From contig NZ_CP010892.1 of the NCBI RefSeq assembly GCF_000931465.1, positions 5,169,388 through 5,233,387 on the forward strand: a stretch of DNA of 64,000 bases, read 5' to 3'. The notes beneath the pieces were generated by a model. That model saw only the letters and a program-made list of their open reading frames with translations. It was not told the DNA's origin and searched no databases. This stretch comes from Pseudomonas sp. MRSN 12121 (GTDB lineage Bacteria > Pseudomonadota > Gammaproteobacteria > Pseudomonadales > Pseudomonadaceae). Both the position numbers and the translations under genes were made by a program. This document shows positions 52,348 to 62,330 of this stretch, in pieces (position 1 is the stretch's first letter; every line of letters starts with the position of its first letter).

Positions 52348-53595
52348 ATGCTGAGCTGGGACGAATTCGACAAAGAAGAAGGCGAAGTCGCTGTCAAGGG
52401 CGCCAACGCCGGCCACGCGGCCGAAGCCAACATGGACCGCCTCGACAGCGCCGGCGGTGCCGCCGCACTCGAAGCCCGCGCCGTAACCGCCAACGACTCG
52501 GCAGCCGTCGCCCGCGCCAAGGCCTCCCTGGACCAGCTCGACATCGCTGAGGGCCTGGCTGAACTGGAAGGTGCTTCTGCCCGTGTCGCCGTCGACGAAA
52601 AGCGCATGATCAACTGCCGCGCCGACCTCAACCAGCTGGTGCCGTTCAAATACGACTGGGCCTGGCAGAAGTACCTGGACGGTTGTGCAAACCACTGGAT
52701 GCCGCAAGAAGTCAACATGACCGCGGACATCGCCCTGTGGAAAAACCCGGAAGGCCTGACCGACGACGAACGTCGTATCGTGATGCGCAACCTGGGCTTC
52801 TTCTCCACCGCCGACTCCCTGGTAGCCAACAACCTGGTGCTGGCCGTCTACCGTCTGATCACCAACCCGGAATGCCGCCAGTACATCCTGCGCCAGGCGT
52901 TCGAAGAGGCGATCCACACCCACGCCTACCAGTACTGCATCGAATCGCTGGCCATGGATGAAGGCGAGATCTTCAACATGTACCACGAGATCCCATCGGT
53001 CGCGAAGAAGGCCGCCTGGGGCCTGAAGTACACCCGTTCGATCTCCGATCCGAAGTTCGAAACCGGCACCGTCGAAACCGACAAGGAACTGCTGCGTAAC
53101 CTGATCGCCTACTACTGCGTTCTGGAAGGCATCTTCTTCTACTGCGGCTTCACCCAGATCCTGTCCATGGGCCGCCGCAACAAAATGACCGGCGTCGCCG
53201 AGCAGTTCCAGTACATCCTGCGTGACGAATCCATGCACCTGAACTTCGGTATCGACGTGATCAACCAGATCAAGATCGAAAACCCGCACCTGTGGGATGC
53301 CGAGATGAAGGAAGAAGCGACCCAGATGATCCTCCAGGGCACCCAACTGGAAATCGAATACGCTCGCGACACCATGCCGCGCGGCGTACTCGGCATGAAC
53401 GCGGCGATGATGGAGGACTACCTGAAGTTCATCGCCAACCGTCGCCTGTCGCAGATCGGCCTGAAGGAAGAATACCCAGGCACCACCAACCCGTTCCCAT
53501 GGATGAGCGAGATCATGGACTTGAAGAAAGAGAAGAACTTCTTCGAGACCCGCGTGATCGAGTACCAGACCGGTGGCGCGCTGAGCTGGGATTGA
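52348..53595 (+). CDS. nrdB: Ribonucleoside-diphosphate reductase class Ia, beta subunit
   Basis: Diiron-tyrosyl radical subunit that activates NrdA. 415 residues. Iron ligands and the radical tyrosine are visible in EEAIHTHAY (E187, H190, Y194), and the second ligand pair in [10 protein letters not shown]. The C-terminal peptide that docks on NrdA is present ([13 protein letters not shown]). Compared with E. coli NrdB there is an N-terminal extension of about 80 residues, Ala- and Asp-rich with a helical pattern ([19 protein letters not shown]), usual in Pseudomonas. It lies about 50 kb from nrdA, on the same strand, with its own long upstream region. Confidence 0.97.
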   Translation: MLSWDEFDKEEGEVAVKGANAGHAAEANMDRLDSAGGAAALEARAVTANDSAAVARAKASLDQLDIAEGLAELEGASARVAVDEKRMINCRADLNQLVPFKYDWAWQKYLDGCANHWMPQEVNMTADIALWKNPEGLTDDERRIVMRNLGFFSTADSLVANNLVLAVYRLITNPECRQYILRQAFEEAIHTHAYQYCIESLAMDEGEIFNMYHEIPSVAKKAAWGLKYTRSISDPKFETGTVETDKELLRNLIAYYCVLEGIFFYCGFTQILSMGRRNKMTGVAEQFQYILRDESMHLNFGIDVINQIKIENPHLWDAEMKEEATQMILQGTQLEIEYARDTMPRGVLGMNAAMMEDYLKFIANRRLSQIGLKEEYPGTTNPFPWMSEIMDLKKEKNFFETRVIEYQTGGALSWD

Positions 53596-53648
53596 TCCCG
53601 GGCTCCCGCCTGGTGCCGGCTCGCTGCGAACCGGCACCAGCAACGATC

Positions 53649-53680
53649 AAAAAAGCCCTGACTTGTTCAGGGCTTTTTTA
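53649..53680. terminator. Terminator of nrdB (bidirectional)
   Basis: AAAAAAGCCCTGA and TTCAGGGCTTTTTT pair across a CTTG loop, between nrdB and the convergent phosphatase gene. Confidence 0.92.
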
Positions 53681-53733
53681 TTGCCTTTGGCGAAGCTTGT
53701 TTCCCACCACTCCGCCACCAGCGCGCTCCCTGC

Positions 53734-54447
53734 TCAATCAGCCAAGGCCAGGGCGCCGCGAATCTCCTGCTTCACTGCCTCGAAATCCGCTGCCGCCCGG
53801 GGATCGTCCAGCAACCGCGCCACCAGCACCGCGGCGCTTATCTTTCCCCCCTCCAGGTCGCTGGGAAAATGCACGCCGGCGATCACCCGGCTGTCGGCGT
53901 TGATTTGTGCCCGAGCAAACAATTCACTGCGCTTTTCCGGCAGCGCCATGCCCAGCAAGGTGGCATTGAGGTAGCCGTTCATCGAATGGCCGCTGGGGTA
54001 GGAGTCGCCTTCCGGCGGCGGCAACACCGGCTTCACCAGCGACGAGGCTTCATAAGGCCGCGCACGGGCATAGCTGTGCTTGGCCGGCATCAGGAACTGC
54101 ACCAGGTCTTCCTGGGCACGCCGGAAGAAGGCTCGGGTCAGGGGCAGGCCCTCGACGTTGAACGCGGCCCCCAGGGACTCCCTGGCAAAATGGAACACGC
54201 TGTCTTCCCACTCGTCATCCTGCCGCACCTGGTTCACCTGGGCGCTGCTGCGCGCCGCCTGGGCGGCCAGCACTGCCTGCAGGTCGTTTTGCTGCAGCGG
54301 CGAATCGCCAGTGGGTGGCGGTGGCAGATAATCCGCCAAGCGGAATTGGTTCACCGGCAGATAAGGAGCAGCCGCCTGCTCCGCCAGGGCAATCCCCGCG
54401 CCGGACAGGGCCAGACAAATCAACAATGAACGCGCCAGAACTGGCAT
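53734..54447 (-). CDS. Class A non-specific acid phosphatase (PhoN type)
   Basis: Periplasmic vanadium-haloperoxidase-fold phosphatase, 237 residues. A signal peptide (LARSLLICLALSGAGIALA, cleavage near residue 22) is followed by the full class A signature: K123-x6-R130-P131, PSGH at 151-154, and S186-R187-x5-H193-x3-D197. The ATG at 54447 has a GAGG about 7 bases upstream. It releases phosphate from a range of organic monoesters. It stands alone, converging on nrdB. Confidence 0.92.
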   Translation of the reverse strand: MPVLARSLLICLALSGAGIALAEQAAAPYLPVNQFRLADYLPPPPTGDSPLQQNDLQAVLAAQAARSSAQVNQVRQDDEWEDSVFHFARESLGAAFNVEGLPLTRAFFRRAQEDLVQFLMPAKHSYARARPYEASSLVKPVLPPPEGDSYPSGHSMNGYLNATLLGMALPEKRSELFARAQINADSRVIAGVHFPSDLEGGKISAAVLVARLLDDPRAAADFEAVKQEIRGALALAD

Positions 54448-54819
54448 ATCGAGGTCCTCGTTATTGTGAGGGGAAAAGCCGTCTGGCTTGTTCCCACCGG
54501 ACCTTCATTCGTGAGGCCGGCGCCGTCTTATCGGCCATTTATCCGAGGCGTACTTGTCCCTCTTTGCCAAGGCTATGACGCTCTCTGCCAGGGCAGGGTA
54601 TGATGGCTAACCTTTTGTTTTTACAAGCTTTATCACGTAAGACTCTCCTCTAAACGTTGAGAGTTTTGTTAGCTAGTTCGGTAGGAAATTTCGCAGATCA
54701 AACCGCCAATAAACCGGGCGGGAATAGGGGCGCAGCCTTTGTGAATGCCCTGAATGCGGCTGCGGCGACAGGCATGTTTTTCGCGAGCACGCTCGCTCCT
54801 GCCGGGGGAGCAGGTAGAT
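54448..54819. other. Intergenic region with a REP and a possible terminator
   Basis: A single REP (TCGCGAGCACGCTCGCTCCTGC) lies at 54781-54802. ACTCTC and GAGAGT at 54642-54664 followed by TTTGTT could be a weak plus-strand terminator. No gene seen. Confidence 0.5.
54781..54802. repeat. Single REP element
   Basis: TCGCGAGCACGCTCGCTCCTGC, a variant of the palindrome found four other times in this window as pairs. Confidence 0.65.
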
Positions 54820-55431
54820 TTATGGCTTGTTCTGCTCCAGCGGCCGCCAATCGAAGTGTTGCCGTTCGCCAACGCCATTGAAGTCGACCCGGTAGGTGTG
54901 TTGCTTGCCGCCAAGATCGCAAACGCCGATCAGGTCGTGGTTGTGCTGTTCGCGGGGCGGAGGGAGCTGGATGCGCACGGTTCCCTTGCAGTTTTCGTAG
55001 TTGCAGGGGGCAGTATTGCGGTACAGCAGGTAATCGCCGCTCTCGTCCCGCTCGACCCAGCGCCCATCGATGAAACGTGCCTGGTCGGGAGGAATGCTGG
55101 TGGTGGCCATCTTGCGCTTGCCGTTGCACAGCATGACGGCGCCCATGGCCACGGCCATCACGACATAGGCCAGGATCTTCGACTCCACATTGAAGTAGGA
55201 CAGGATGCCCAGGGCATCGGCCACGATCGACATGACCGCCAGCGCCAGTACCGGCAACGACAGGAAGAACGCCGCCGCCCCCTTGATCACGCTGCCCCGG
55301 CTCACCCGCTCGACACTCCGGGGGTCGATCACGAACTGGATGCTGCTGCGCGCGGGCGCCTGGTTCTGGGCGATATTGATGTGATTGGCGTCACCGATGG
55401 AGCCAATGTTGATGCGATTACCGTCAGACAT
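54820..55431 (-). CDS. Uncharacterised membrane protein with zinc-ribbon-like C-terminus
   Basis: 203 residues, family not recognised. The N-terminus has two short repeats of the form N-x-INI-G/A (GNRINIGSIGDANHINIAQN, residues 4-23), a pattern seen at the start of some bacterial signalling or defence proteins. Two hydrophobic helices follow (about 50-72 and 86-104). The C-terminal half has possible zinc ligands C143-x4-C148 and C171-x6-H178. It is divergent from the 327-residue gene at 55576, and both encode a C-x4-C plus Cys/His arrangement, so they may work together. Function unknown. Confidence 0.65.
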   Translation of the reverse strand: MSDGNRINIGSIGDANHINIAQNQAPARSSIQFVIDPRSVERVSRGSVIKGAAAFFLSLPVLALAVMSIVADALGILSYFNVESKILAYVVMAVAMGAVMLCNGKRKMATTSIPPDQARFIDGRWVERDESGDYLLYRNTAPCNYENCKGTVRIQLPPPREQHNHDLIGVCDLGGKQHTYRVDFNGVGERQHFDWRPLEQNKP

Positions 55432-55575
55432 GACCCAGATCCTTTGCAGTGATGGATGGAGCGCGCGCCCTACAAGATTATGCCGAGATAGGGCCCCATG
55501 CTTGAAAAGATCCGTGCACGCCTCGCCCTCACCCGCTATTAATAGTCTCCGTCACTCAAGGACCCGAGCCCGCCC

Positions 55576-56559
55576 ATGAAATTCGATACCGCCTACTGCA
55601 TCGGCCTCGACGACAAGCTGTCGATCTATGACGTGCGCGACCTGAATTTCGACGAGACCCTGGATTTCGATTCGGCCAGGGAACACTTCCAGTGCCCCAA
55701 CGACGCCTGCCGCGCCGCGTTCGCCGCCGACAATCAGTTGGGGACATTCAACGCCAAGAACATCCATTACATCCGTACCCCACACTTCAAGAACCTGCCT
55801 GGCACCCGGCACATCGAAGGCTGCCCGTATGGCGCCAGCAGGAGCGTGGCCAATGGGGTGGATGAACGGGAAGCCGAGGATGGCCGGGAGGAACACTTCC
55901 CCTCGGAACTGCTGCTGAGCCGCCGCGAATACCAGCGCCAGCCTGCCAGCCCGACAGCGGATGGCGACACGCCACGGGTAGCGCTGCCGGCCTCGTCTAC
56001 AAGCCCCCGCCCGCCTCGCTCGAGCCAGGACGGCACACCCGACAAGACCAGCGTCTTCGCCCATCCGGTGGAATGCTTTGTGTCGAATATCGACGACAAG
56101 GAGTTGCTCAAGCGCATGCCGTTGAAGATCGGCGACCACACGGCGTCCTACGCCTCGTTCTTCAAGAAGATCGAATACCTGCTGGACAACAAAGGGCTGG
56201 TCTACTGGGGCAAGATCAAGGAAATCAAGGATTACACCCAGAGTTTCCGGATCGATTTCGAGCAGAAGATCTGGTTCAAAAAGGCAGACGAAACCAGGAA
56301 GAAGCCCTACTCGGTGAACGTCTACCTGAGCAAGAAGCTGATCGACAACTACCGCAAGCGCCAGGCCTTCCTTGCCGAGATCAAGCATGCCATCGGCAGC
56401 CAGGGGGACCTGTACTGCTTCTTCTACGGCGTGACCCCGGAACTGAAGCAAGTGCCGAGCAAAAAACACCCCGACCAGACCTTCGGTGTGTTCAGCGCCA
56501 ATATCGAGAACCTCGACCATTTCATCATTCGGGAAGTACCGGGACTGGCGACAGATTGA
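55576..56559 (+). CDS. Uncharacterised protein with N-terminal Cys/His cluster
   Basis: 327 residues, soluble, family not recognised. Possible zinc ligands are C40-x4-C45 and H79-x3-C83, somewhat like the N-terminus of CoiA-like proteins. A Pro-, Ser- and Arg-rich linker (about 90-160) leads to a second domain (about 165-327) with FKKIEYLLDNKGLVYWGKI, DFEQKIWFKK and VYLSKKLIDNYRKRQAF, and no catalytic motif I can name. It is on the same strand as vgrG, 264 bases upstream. It could be an island passenger or have a link to the T6SS genes; nothing in the sequence decides. Confidence 0.65.
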   Translation: MKFDTAYCIGLDDKLSIYDVRDLNFDETLDFDSAREHFQCPNDACRAAFAADNQLGTFNAKNIHYIRTPHFKNLPGTRHIEGCPYGASRSVANGVDEREAEDGREEHFPSELLLSRREYQRQPASPTADGDTPRVALPASSTSPRPPRSSQDGTPDKTSVFAHPVECFVSNIDDKELLKRMPLKIGDHTASYASFFKKIEYLLDNKGLVYWGKIKEIKDYTQSFRIDFEQKIWFKKADETRKKPYSVNVYLSKKLIDNYRKRQAFLAEIKHAIGSQGDLYCFFYGVTPELKQVPSKKHPDQTFGVFSANIENLDHFIIREVPGLATD

Positions 56560-56586
56560 TCCAGGCGCCGACAGGCCGAAAAACAA

Positions 56587-56602
56587 TGGCATTTTAATGG
56601 CA
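56587..56602 (+). promoter_or_regulatory. Possible sigma-54 promoter upstream of vgrG
   Basis: TGGCATTTTAATGGCA has the GG/GC spacing of sigma-54 promoters with a weaker -12 (TGGCA for TTGCA). The leader to vgrG would be about 210 bases. Confidence 0.35.
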
Positions 56603-56823
56603 CTTCTTTGAATATTTCCCGGGCAAAACCAAGGAAACATTTTGAAATAAAATGCCCCGCCCCTTGCGCCACGGGACATTGAAGAGCAGTGCGCAACTTC
56701 TTGCGCAGTAAGGACGCGCTAGATTACGCAACGTATTAATCACCCGCCTGTTTATCGGCTCAAGCGGCCATGGGCACAGGCTGGCCGGATTCATGGAAGA
56801 ACATTCATCCCAAGGAGCGGCAC

Positions 56824-59184
56824 ATGTTCAATCCTTCCAACGAAACCCACTTCAGCCTGACCGTCGACGACTTCCAGGGTGAGGTGCAGGTGCTGTCCTT
56901 CGAAGGGATCGAAGGCATCAGCCAGCCGTTCCGCTTCGACCTGGAACTGGTCAGCGAGAACCCCGACCTGGACCTGGAAACCCTGCTGCACAAGCAGGCG
57001 TTCCTCGCCTTCGACCCGCAGGGCTCGGGCATCCATGGGCAGATCTACCGCGTGGCCCAGGGCGATGCCGGCAAGCGCCTGACCCGCTACAAGGTGTCGC
57101 TGGTGCCGCAACTGCAATACCTGGCGCACCGCACCAACCAGCGCATCTACCAGCAGCTGTCGGCGCCGAAGATCATCGCGCTGATCCTCGAAGAGCACGG
57201 CATCCAGGGCAACGCCTACCGCTTCCAGCTCGGCACCCCGTGCCCGGACCGCGACTACTGCGTGCAGTACGACGAGACCGACCTGCACTTCATCCAGCGC
57301 CTGTGCGAAGAGGAAGGCCTGCACTACCACTTCCAGCACAGCCCCGAAGGCCACCTGCTGGTGTTCGGCGACGACCAGACCGTGTTCCCCAAGCTCGGCC
57401 AGCCCACCGCCTATGTCCAGGGCAGCGGCATGGTCGCCGACGAGCCGGTGATCAAGGGCTTCAACCTGCGCCTGGAAACCCGCACCAGCCGCACCACGCG
57501 CCGCGATTACGACTTCGAGAAACCGCGCCTGCAACTGGAGGCCGGCTACCAGCCCGAGGCGGAATACGAAGAGCCGGAGCTGGAGGATTACGACTACCCG
57601 GGCCGTTTCCTCGACCGCGCCCGCGGCAAATTCCTCAGCCAGCGCGCCTTGGAACGCCACCGCGCCGACTATCGCCAGGCCGAAGGCTGGGGCGACCAGA
57701 CGCGGCTGGTCAGCGGGCATTTCCTGGAACTCTCCGATCATCCGCGCAGTGAGTGGAACGACCTGTGGCTGCTGACCCATGTCGTCCACGAAGGCAAGCA
57801 GCCACAGGTGCTGGAAGAGTCGGTGACCAGCGACACCACTGATAACAAGGACGACTTCCACCAGGGCTACCGCAACCGCTTCCTCGCCACCCCGTGGGAC
57901 GTGTTCTACCGCCCGCCGCTGGAGCATCCCAAGCCGCGCATCCTCGGCAGTCAGACCGCGGTGGTCACCGGGCCCAAGGGCGAAGAGATCCATTGCGACC
58001 AATACGGCCGCGTGAAAGTACAGTTCCACTGGGACCGCGAAGGCCTGGCCGACGACAAGACCAGTTGCTGGCTGCGCGTCTCCAGCAGCTGGGCCGGCGA
58101 CCGCTACGGCGCCATCGTCATCCCGCGCATCGGCATGGAAGTACTGGTGACCTTCCTCGAAGGCGACCCCGACCAGCCGCTGATCACCGGCTGCCTGTAC
58201 CACAAGGAACACCCGGTGCCCTACACCCTGCCGGCGAACAAGACCCGCACGGTGTTCAAGTCCATGAGCTCGCCGGGCGGCGCCGGCTACAACGAACTGC
58301 GCATCGAAGACAAAAAGGGCGCCGAGCAGATCTTCATCCACGCCCAGCGCAACTGGGACGAAAACATCGAGCACGACCAGAAAATCCGCATCGGCCACGA
58401 ACGCCACGACACCGTGGTCAAGAACACCTACACCGAACTCAAGGCCGAAGAACACCGCACCACCCACGCCGACCGCAAGACCGAAACCAAGGTGGACGAC
58501 CACCTGACCGTAGGCGAAAACCAGCACATCAAACTCGGCACCGCGCAACTGACCAAGGCCGGCCAGGAAATCCACCTCAAGGCCGGCGCCAAGATGGTCA
58601 TCGAAGCCGGCAGCGAACTGACCATCAAGGCCGGCGGCAGCTTTATCAAGCTGGATTCCGGCGGCGTCACGGTGGTGGGGCCGATGGTGAAGATCAACGC
58701 CGGGGGATCGCCGGGGAGCGGGACGGGGATCGGCATCAAACCGCCGACGTTACCGGGGGCAGCGGATGCCGACAAGGCAGGCAGCCTGATGGAAGAGGCG
58801 CTGGCCAATCCGGCCAAGGAAACGCCGCCGGGCCAGCTGTGCATTCGTATGTCCCCCTTGCCCAACATGCCGGGGTATCCGGATGAGCCTTACCAGCTGT
58901 ATGCCGACGGCGCGCTGATCGACAAAGGCTTCAGCGACGAAAAGGGCAATGTGCTGTTCCAGCATATTCCCGGCACCCGCCACTATTCGGTGGAAACGGT
59001 AAACGGACACCGCTTCAACCTGGACATGAGCGAAACCTCGACCGAACAGACACGCCAGCGCGCTGAACGCCTGGGACGCGAGGGATATCGCGACTTCCCC
59101 GACGCGGCCGCCTCCCTCGAGGCGCTGAGCAGCAGCGAGGCGTTCCGCCAGTTGTGGGCGGATCAAAGCGAGCAGAAAGAGTAA
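56824..59184 (+). CDS. vgrG: Type VI secretion spike protein VgrG with C-terminal extension
   Basis: Trimeric spike of the type VI secretion system, 786 residues. The gp27/gp5-like core occupies about 5-500 (with RDYCVQYDETDLHFIQRLCEEEGLHYHF and the gp5 OB-fold block CDQYGRVKVQFHWDREG as landmarks in part), followed by a DUF2345-type beta region (about 530-660). The last about 130 residues carry a transthyretin-like beta domain (around 690-760, YPDEPYQLYADGALIDKGF, then GNVLFQHIPGTRHYSVE), which in other VgrGs docks the cargo effector. ATG 56824 has AGGAG 5 bases upstream. The effector gene starts 13 bases after its stop. No other T6SS structural gene is in the window. Confidence 0.95.
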   Translation: MFNPSNETHFSLTVDDFQGEVQVLSFEGIEGISQPFRFDLELVSENPDLDLETLLHKQAFLAFDPQGSGIHGQIYRVAQGDAGKRLTRYKVSLVPQLQYLAHRTNQRIYQQLSAPKIIALILEEHGIQGNAYRFQLGTPCPDRDYCVQYDETDLHFIQRLCEEEGLHYHFQHSPEGHLLVFGDDQTVFPKLGQPTAYVQGSGMVADEPVIKGFNLRLETRTSRTTRRDYDFEKPRLQLEAGYQPEAEYEEPELEDYDYPGRFLDRARGKFLSQRALERHRADYRQAEGWGDQTRLVSGHFLELSDHPRSEWNDLWLLTHVVHEGKQPQVLEESVTSDTTDNKDDFHQGYRNRFLATPWDVFYRPPLEHPKPRILGSQTAVVTGPKGEEIHCDQYGRVKVQFHWDREGLADDKTSCWLRVSSSWAGDRYGAIVIPRIGMEVLVTFLEGDPDQPLITGCLYHKEHPVPYTLPANKTRTVFKSMSSPGGAGYNELRIEDKKGAEQIFIHAQRNWDENIEHDQKIRIGHERHDTVVKNTYTELKAEEHRTTHADRKTETKVDDHLTVGENQHIKLGTAQLTKAGQEIHLKAGAKMVIEAGSELTIKAGGSFIKLDSGGVTVVGPMVKINAGGSPGSGTGIGIKPPTLPGAADADKAGSLMEEALANPAKETPPGQLCIRMSPLPNMPGYPDEPYQLYADGALIDKGFSDEKGNVLFQHIPGTRHYSVETVNGHRFNLDMSETSTEQTRQRAERLGREGYRDFPDAAASLEALSSSEAFRQLWADQSEQKE

Positions 59185-59197
59185 AAGGACTCACTCC

Positions 59198-61393
59198 ATG
59201 ACCTACCTCGATCAAAAACTATCGATCTCGCTTGAAGAAAGCGCCGCCACCCTCAGCGCGGACTGGTTCGCCCACAAGAACAATCCGCTGAGCCCTCCCC
59301 GCCCGGCCGGCAACGTGGTGACGCCGTTGGTGTGTGGCGAGGAAGCCTTCAAGAAAGTCTATGACTGCATCATGGCAGCCACGAAAAGCATCGACCTCAT
59401 CAGTTGGGGATTCGACCCCGGGCTGCGCCTCGACCGAAGCTCGAGCGACAGCCTCAACCTGGGCGAACTGCTCAGGCACAAAGCCGACAATGGCGTCGAA
59501 GTGCGGGTGCTGATCTGGAACAACCGCCTGGCGCAGATCGGCGAAAACTCGGTGATCGGCGAGGGCTGGAGCGGCAAGGGCGGTACCTCCCTGGGCTCCG
59601 GCCTGCGCGATGGCCAGCCGGCGGACACCAGCGGCCTGGACGACAAACGGAAAAAACTCCTGGCACAACAGCAGAAGCAGCAGGCACGCCTGGAACAACT
59701 TCCAGCCAACGACGAAGCAGGCAGGCGAGCCATACGCAACGACCTGATCGACATCCAGCAAAGCCTGGACAACCTGGACACCGGCTACACCAAGGGCCGC
59801 GATTCGGGCGGAACGGTGCAGGACCCGGACGAGCAGATCAAGACCCGCAACTGGCATCGCTGGGTGCACAGTCACGAGGCCCGCAACATCGAATTCCGCA
59901 CCCGGGATTTCAAGCTCGTCGGGGAGCTGACCTACGACGACCAGAACGGTCTGCGCATGCACTACGGACGCCTGGCGATCCTGTGGCGCCTGCTCAAGGG
60001 CGAGTCCGACAACGTGCCCTTCATGCAGATGCTGTTGCTGAGCCTGTTCCCCAGCCATCACCAGAAAACCCTGGTGGTCGACTACATGGACCCGCAAAAG
60101 GCACAAGGCTTCGTGATGGGCCACAACCTGCAGCGCAACTACTGGGACACCACCGCCCATGCCTACGACGATGAAGCCGGCAAGCGCGACAAGGGCTTTG
60201 GTCCCTGGCAGGACCTCTCGCTGCACGTGCTCGGCCCGGTGCTGTTCGACCTCAATCACAACTTCTGCAATGCCTGGGACAAGAGCAGCAGCTGGATACG
60301 CCGCGTGTTCAAGGGCACCCTGAGCAGCCAGCGCTCCGCGGTCAAACCCTTGAGCCTGATCCGCGACGGCGGGGAGCCCGCGCAGATCTGCCGGACCCAT
60401 CCGGAGGAAGGCCCGGAAACCACCATCCTCGAGGTGTATGAAAAGGCCCTGGGCAACGTGCACCAGTACGCCTATATCGAGAACCAGTACTTCCGCTACA
60501 AGCCCCTGGCCGAACGCCTGAAGAAGATTGCCGCCGACTACGTCGCCGCCGGCAAGCAACAGGACCTGCACCTGTTCGTGGTCACCAACAACCCGGATAG
60601 CGGGCACTTCTCCAGTTCCACCTACGAAATGCTCGACACCCTGGGCCAGGGCGAACTGATGCCCCTGGCCCACCGCGACCTGCTCTACGATCAACGCCAG
60701 CTCGCCTACCGCCAACGCGAACTGAACGCCCGCGACCCATCGCCGGCACGCGATCAGGAACTGGCCAAGGTGCAAACCCAGATGAACGAACAAGGCATCG
60801 GCCCGAGCCGCGCCGACGAACTGCTGGCCATGGACCCCAACAAGCACTACAACCAGGCCGCGGCCCGTGAACTGGAGCCGGAACTGCTGCCGCCCAAGGG
60901 CCTGAAGATCATTGTCGCGACCCTGGTCAGCTGCAAGGACGGCAGCGGCGCCAGCACCGCCCCCATGGCCAAGACCCGCGAGCAACGCCAGACCGAACAC
61001 GACATCACCGAACACCTCGGCCCGGAACAAGGCACCGCGCAATACAAGTCCATCTACGTACACAGCAAGTTGCTGCTGGTGGACGACCTGTTCTTCACCC
61101 TGGGCTCGGCCAATATCAACGAACGCAGCCTGAAATACGACTCCGAGCTGAATATCGCCATGCCGAGCCCGCAAACGACTCGAACTTGGCGGGAGCGGTT
61201 GTGGGAGATGCATTCGGGGAAGGCACCTAAAAGCAACAAGAAAACATTAAGCGAGAACATTGCAGACGATTATGAAATATGGGACCGCGTTATAACAGAC
61301 AACTGGGAAAAGCAAAAAAAGAAGCTTCCATTAATGGGAAAATTAGTTCGATTCTGGGATGTGGTGACACCTTATGCAAAAGCTCTTGATTAA
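59198..61393 (+). CDS. Type VI phospholipase D effector (Tle5b/PldB-like)
   Basis: 731 residues with two HxKx4D motifs: H288-Q-K290-T-L-V-V-D295 and H622-S-K624-L-L-L-V-D629, the second followed by LGSANINERS, as expected for a PLD-superfamily lipase active on phosphatidylethanolamine or related lipids. Order vgrG - PLD - three Sel1 immunity genes equals that of P. aeruginosa pldB (PA5089) as I remember it. There is no signal peptide; delivery is by VgrG. AAAGGA precedes the ATG. From about 61210 the composition turns AT-rich, so the last about 60 residues resemble the downstream immunity genes in base use. The stop lies 20 bases inside the next gene. Confidence 0.92.
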   Translation: MTYLDQKLSISLEESAATLSADWFAHKNNPLSPPRPAGNVVTPLVCGEEAFKKVYDCIMAATKSIDLISWGFDPGLRLDRSSSDSLNLGELLRHKADNGVEVRVLIWNNRLAQIGENSVIGEGWSGKGGTSLGSGLRDGQPADTSGLDDKRKKLLAQQQKQQARLEQLPANDEAGRRAIRNDLIDIQQSLDNLDTGYTKGRDSGGTVQDPDEQIKTRNWHRWVHSHEARNIEFRTRDFKLVGELTYDDQNGLRMHYGRLAILWRLLKGESDNVPFMQMLLLSLFPSHHQKTLVVDYMDPQKAQGFVMGHNLQRNYWDTTAHAYDDEAGKRDKGFGPWQDLSLHVLGPVLFDLNHNFCNAWDKSSSWIRRVFKGTLSSQRSAVKPLSLIRDGGEPAQICRTHPEEGPETTILEVYEKALGNVHQYAYIENQYFRYKPLAERLKKIAADYVAAGKQQDLHLFVVTNNPDSGHFSSSTYEMLDTLGQGELMPLAHRDLLYDQRQLAYRQRELNARDPSPARDQELAKVQTQMNEQGIGPSRADELLAMDPNKHYNQAAARELEPELLPPKGLKIIVATLVSCKDGSGASTAPMAKTREQRQTEHDITEHLGPEQGTAQYKSIYVHSKLLLVDDLFFTLGSANINERSLKYDSELNIAMPSPQTTRTWRERLWEMHSGKAPKSNKKTLSENIADDYEIWDRVITDNWEKQKKKLPLMGKLVRFWDVVTPYAKALD

Positions 61394-62246
61394 TATAGCA
61401 CTCACTACACTTTTATTTTTCACAGGAGCAGATGCCATGGCAGAAGATTTTAAATGCGTCCATGAGCTTGATGTCGCCCCAGCCTTGGACGCACAAGCCA
61501 ACCAACTATTCGAACAAGCCCGTACCATTAGCAAAGAACGTTTACCCGACTGGCCAAAAGTTGCTAACCTATACCAAGAATCGGTAAAAAAAAACCACTG
61601 GAAGGCCATGCACAATTTGGCCGACCTATATTTACGTGGAGACGGGGTACCTAAAGATACAAACAAGGCTATAGATCTTTACATGCAAATGATCAAACTT
61701 GAAGCCCCACTGGGCTACTACGATATGGGTGTAATGATTCAACGAGGCATAGGTGTTACTCAATCCGACAAGGATGCGATGCAATATCTAAAAAAAGCTG
61801 CAGACTTAGGTAACCCTCAGGCTCTAACTCATATTGGATACCTATACATTTATGAAAAAAATAACGATCAGCTAGGCGTAAAACTCCTTAAATGTGCTGA
61901 CAAACAAAACTATGCCGATGCATCTTACAAGCTTGCATCTTACAACAGCAACATTGATAAAAACTTTCCAGTTGCAATGCATTACTACCAGCGAGCTACT
62001 GCATTGGGCATGAGAAAGGCTGCACTCGTAATTGAAAGCACTTTCACAGACGGTGACTTCGGTTATGAAAGAAATGAAAAAGTAGCACTTTACTACAGTA
62101 ATATTTCCAGCCAACTCTATAAGAACCCGGACCTTCGTTTTCCTAATTTGACCAAAGACCAACCTCTCCCCCCTCATCCTATTCAGGGCTACCACGCCGA
62201 CAAAGACATCAACTGGAAACCCACCGGGCGTGATGATGATTATTAA
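61374..62246 (+). CDS. Sel1-repeat immunity protein, copy 1 (Tli5b-like)
   Basis: 290-residue periplasmic protein. A signal peptide (MQKLLINIALTTLLFFTGADA, cleavage about AMA-EDF, residue 23) precedes Sel1/TPR-like helical repeats (e.g. KAMHNLADLYLRGDGVPKD, then QALTHIGYLYIYEKN). Two conserved cysteines (DFKC near the mature N-terminus and LLKC in the middle) probably form a disulfide. Overlap with the PLD effector (20 bases) and position mark it as cognate immunity protein. The AT-rich composition contrasts with the GC-rich effector. It shares with copies 2 and 3 a near-identical C-terminal tag GYHADKDINWKPTGRDDDY. It is the most divergent of the three. Confidence 0.85.
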   Translation: MQKLLINIALTTLLFFTGADAMAEDFKCVHELDVAPALDAQANQLFEQARTISKERLPDWPKVANLYQESVKKNHWKAMHNLADLYLRGDGVPKDTNKAIDLYMQMIKLEAPLGYYDMGVMIQRGIGVTQSDKDAMQYLKKAADLGNPQALTHIGYLYIYEKNNDQLGVKLLKCADKQNYADASYKLASYNSNIDKNFPVAMHYYQRATALGMRKAALVIESTFTDGDFGYERNEKVALYYSNISSQLYKNPDLRFPNLTKDQPLPPHPIQGYHADKDINWKPTGRDDDY

Positions 62247-62330
62247 AGCATTGCTAGTTGCTGCGCTATTAGGCAGCAGTAGCCTCTCCATGGCGTACGA
62301 CTTCAAATGTATTCATGAAAAAGATACTGT
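62175..62330 (+). repeat. Direct repeat spanning the copy 1 / copy 2 gene junction
   Basis: The last about 70 bases of one gene and the first about 85 of the next are almost identical to 63028-63183. The repeat unit crosses the gene boundary, so it marks the edges of the duplications. Confidence 0.8.

Noticed and set aside
56791-58575. 594-codon open frame antisense to vgrG
   Set aside because: Shadow of vgrG; no recognisable domain and no ribosome site of note.
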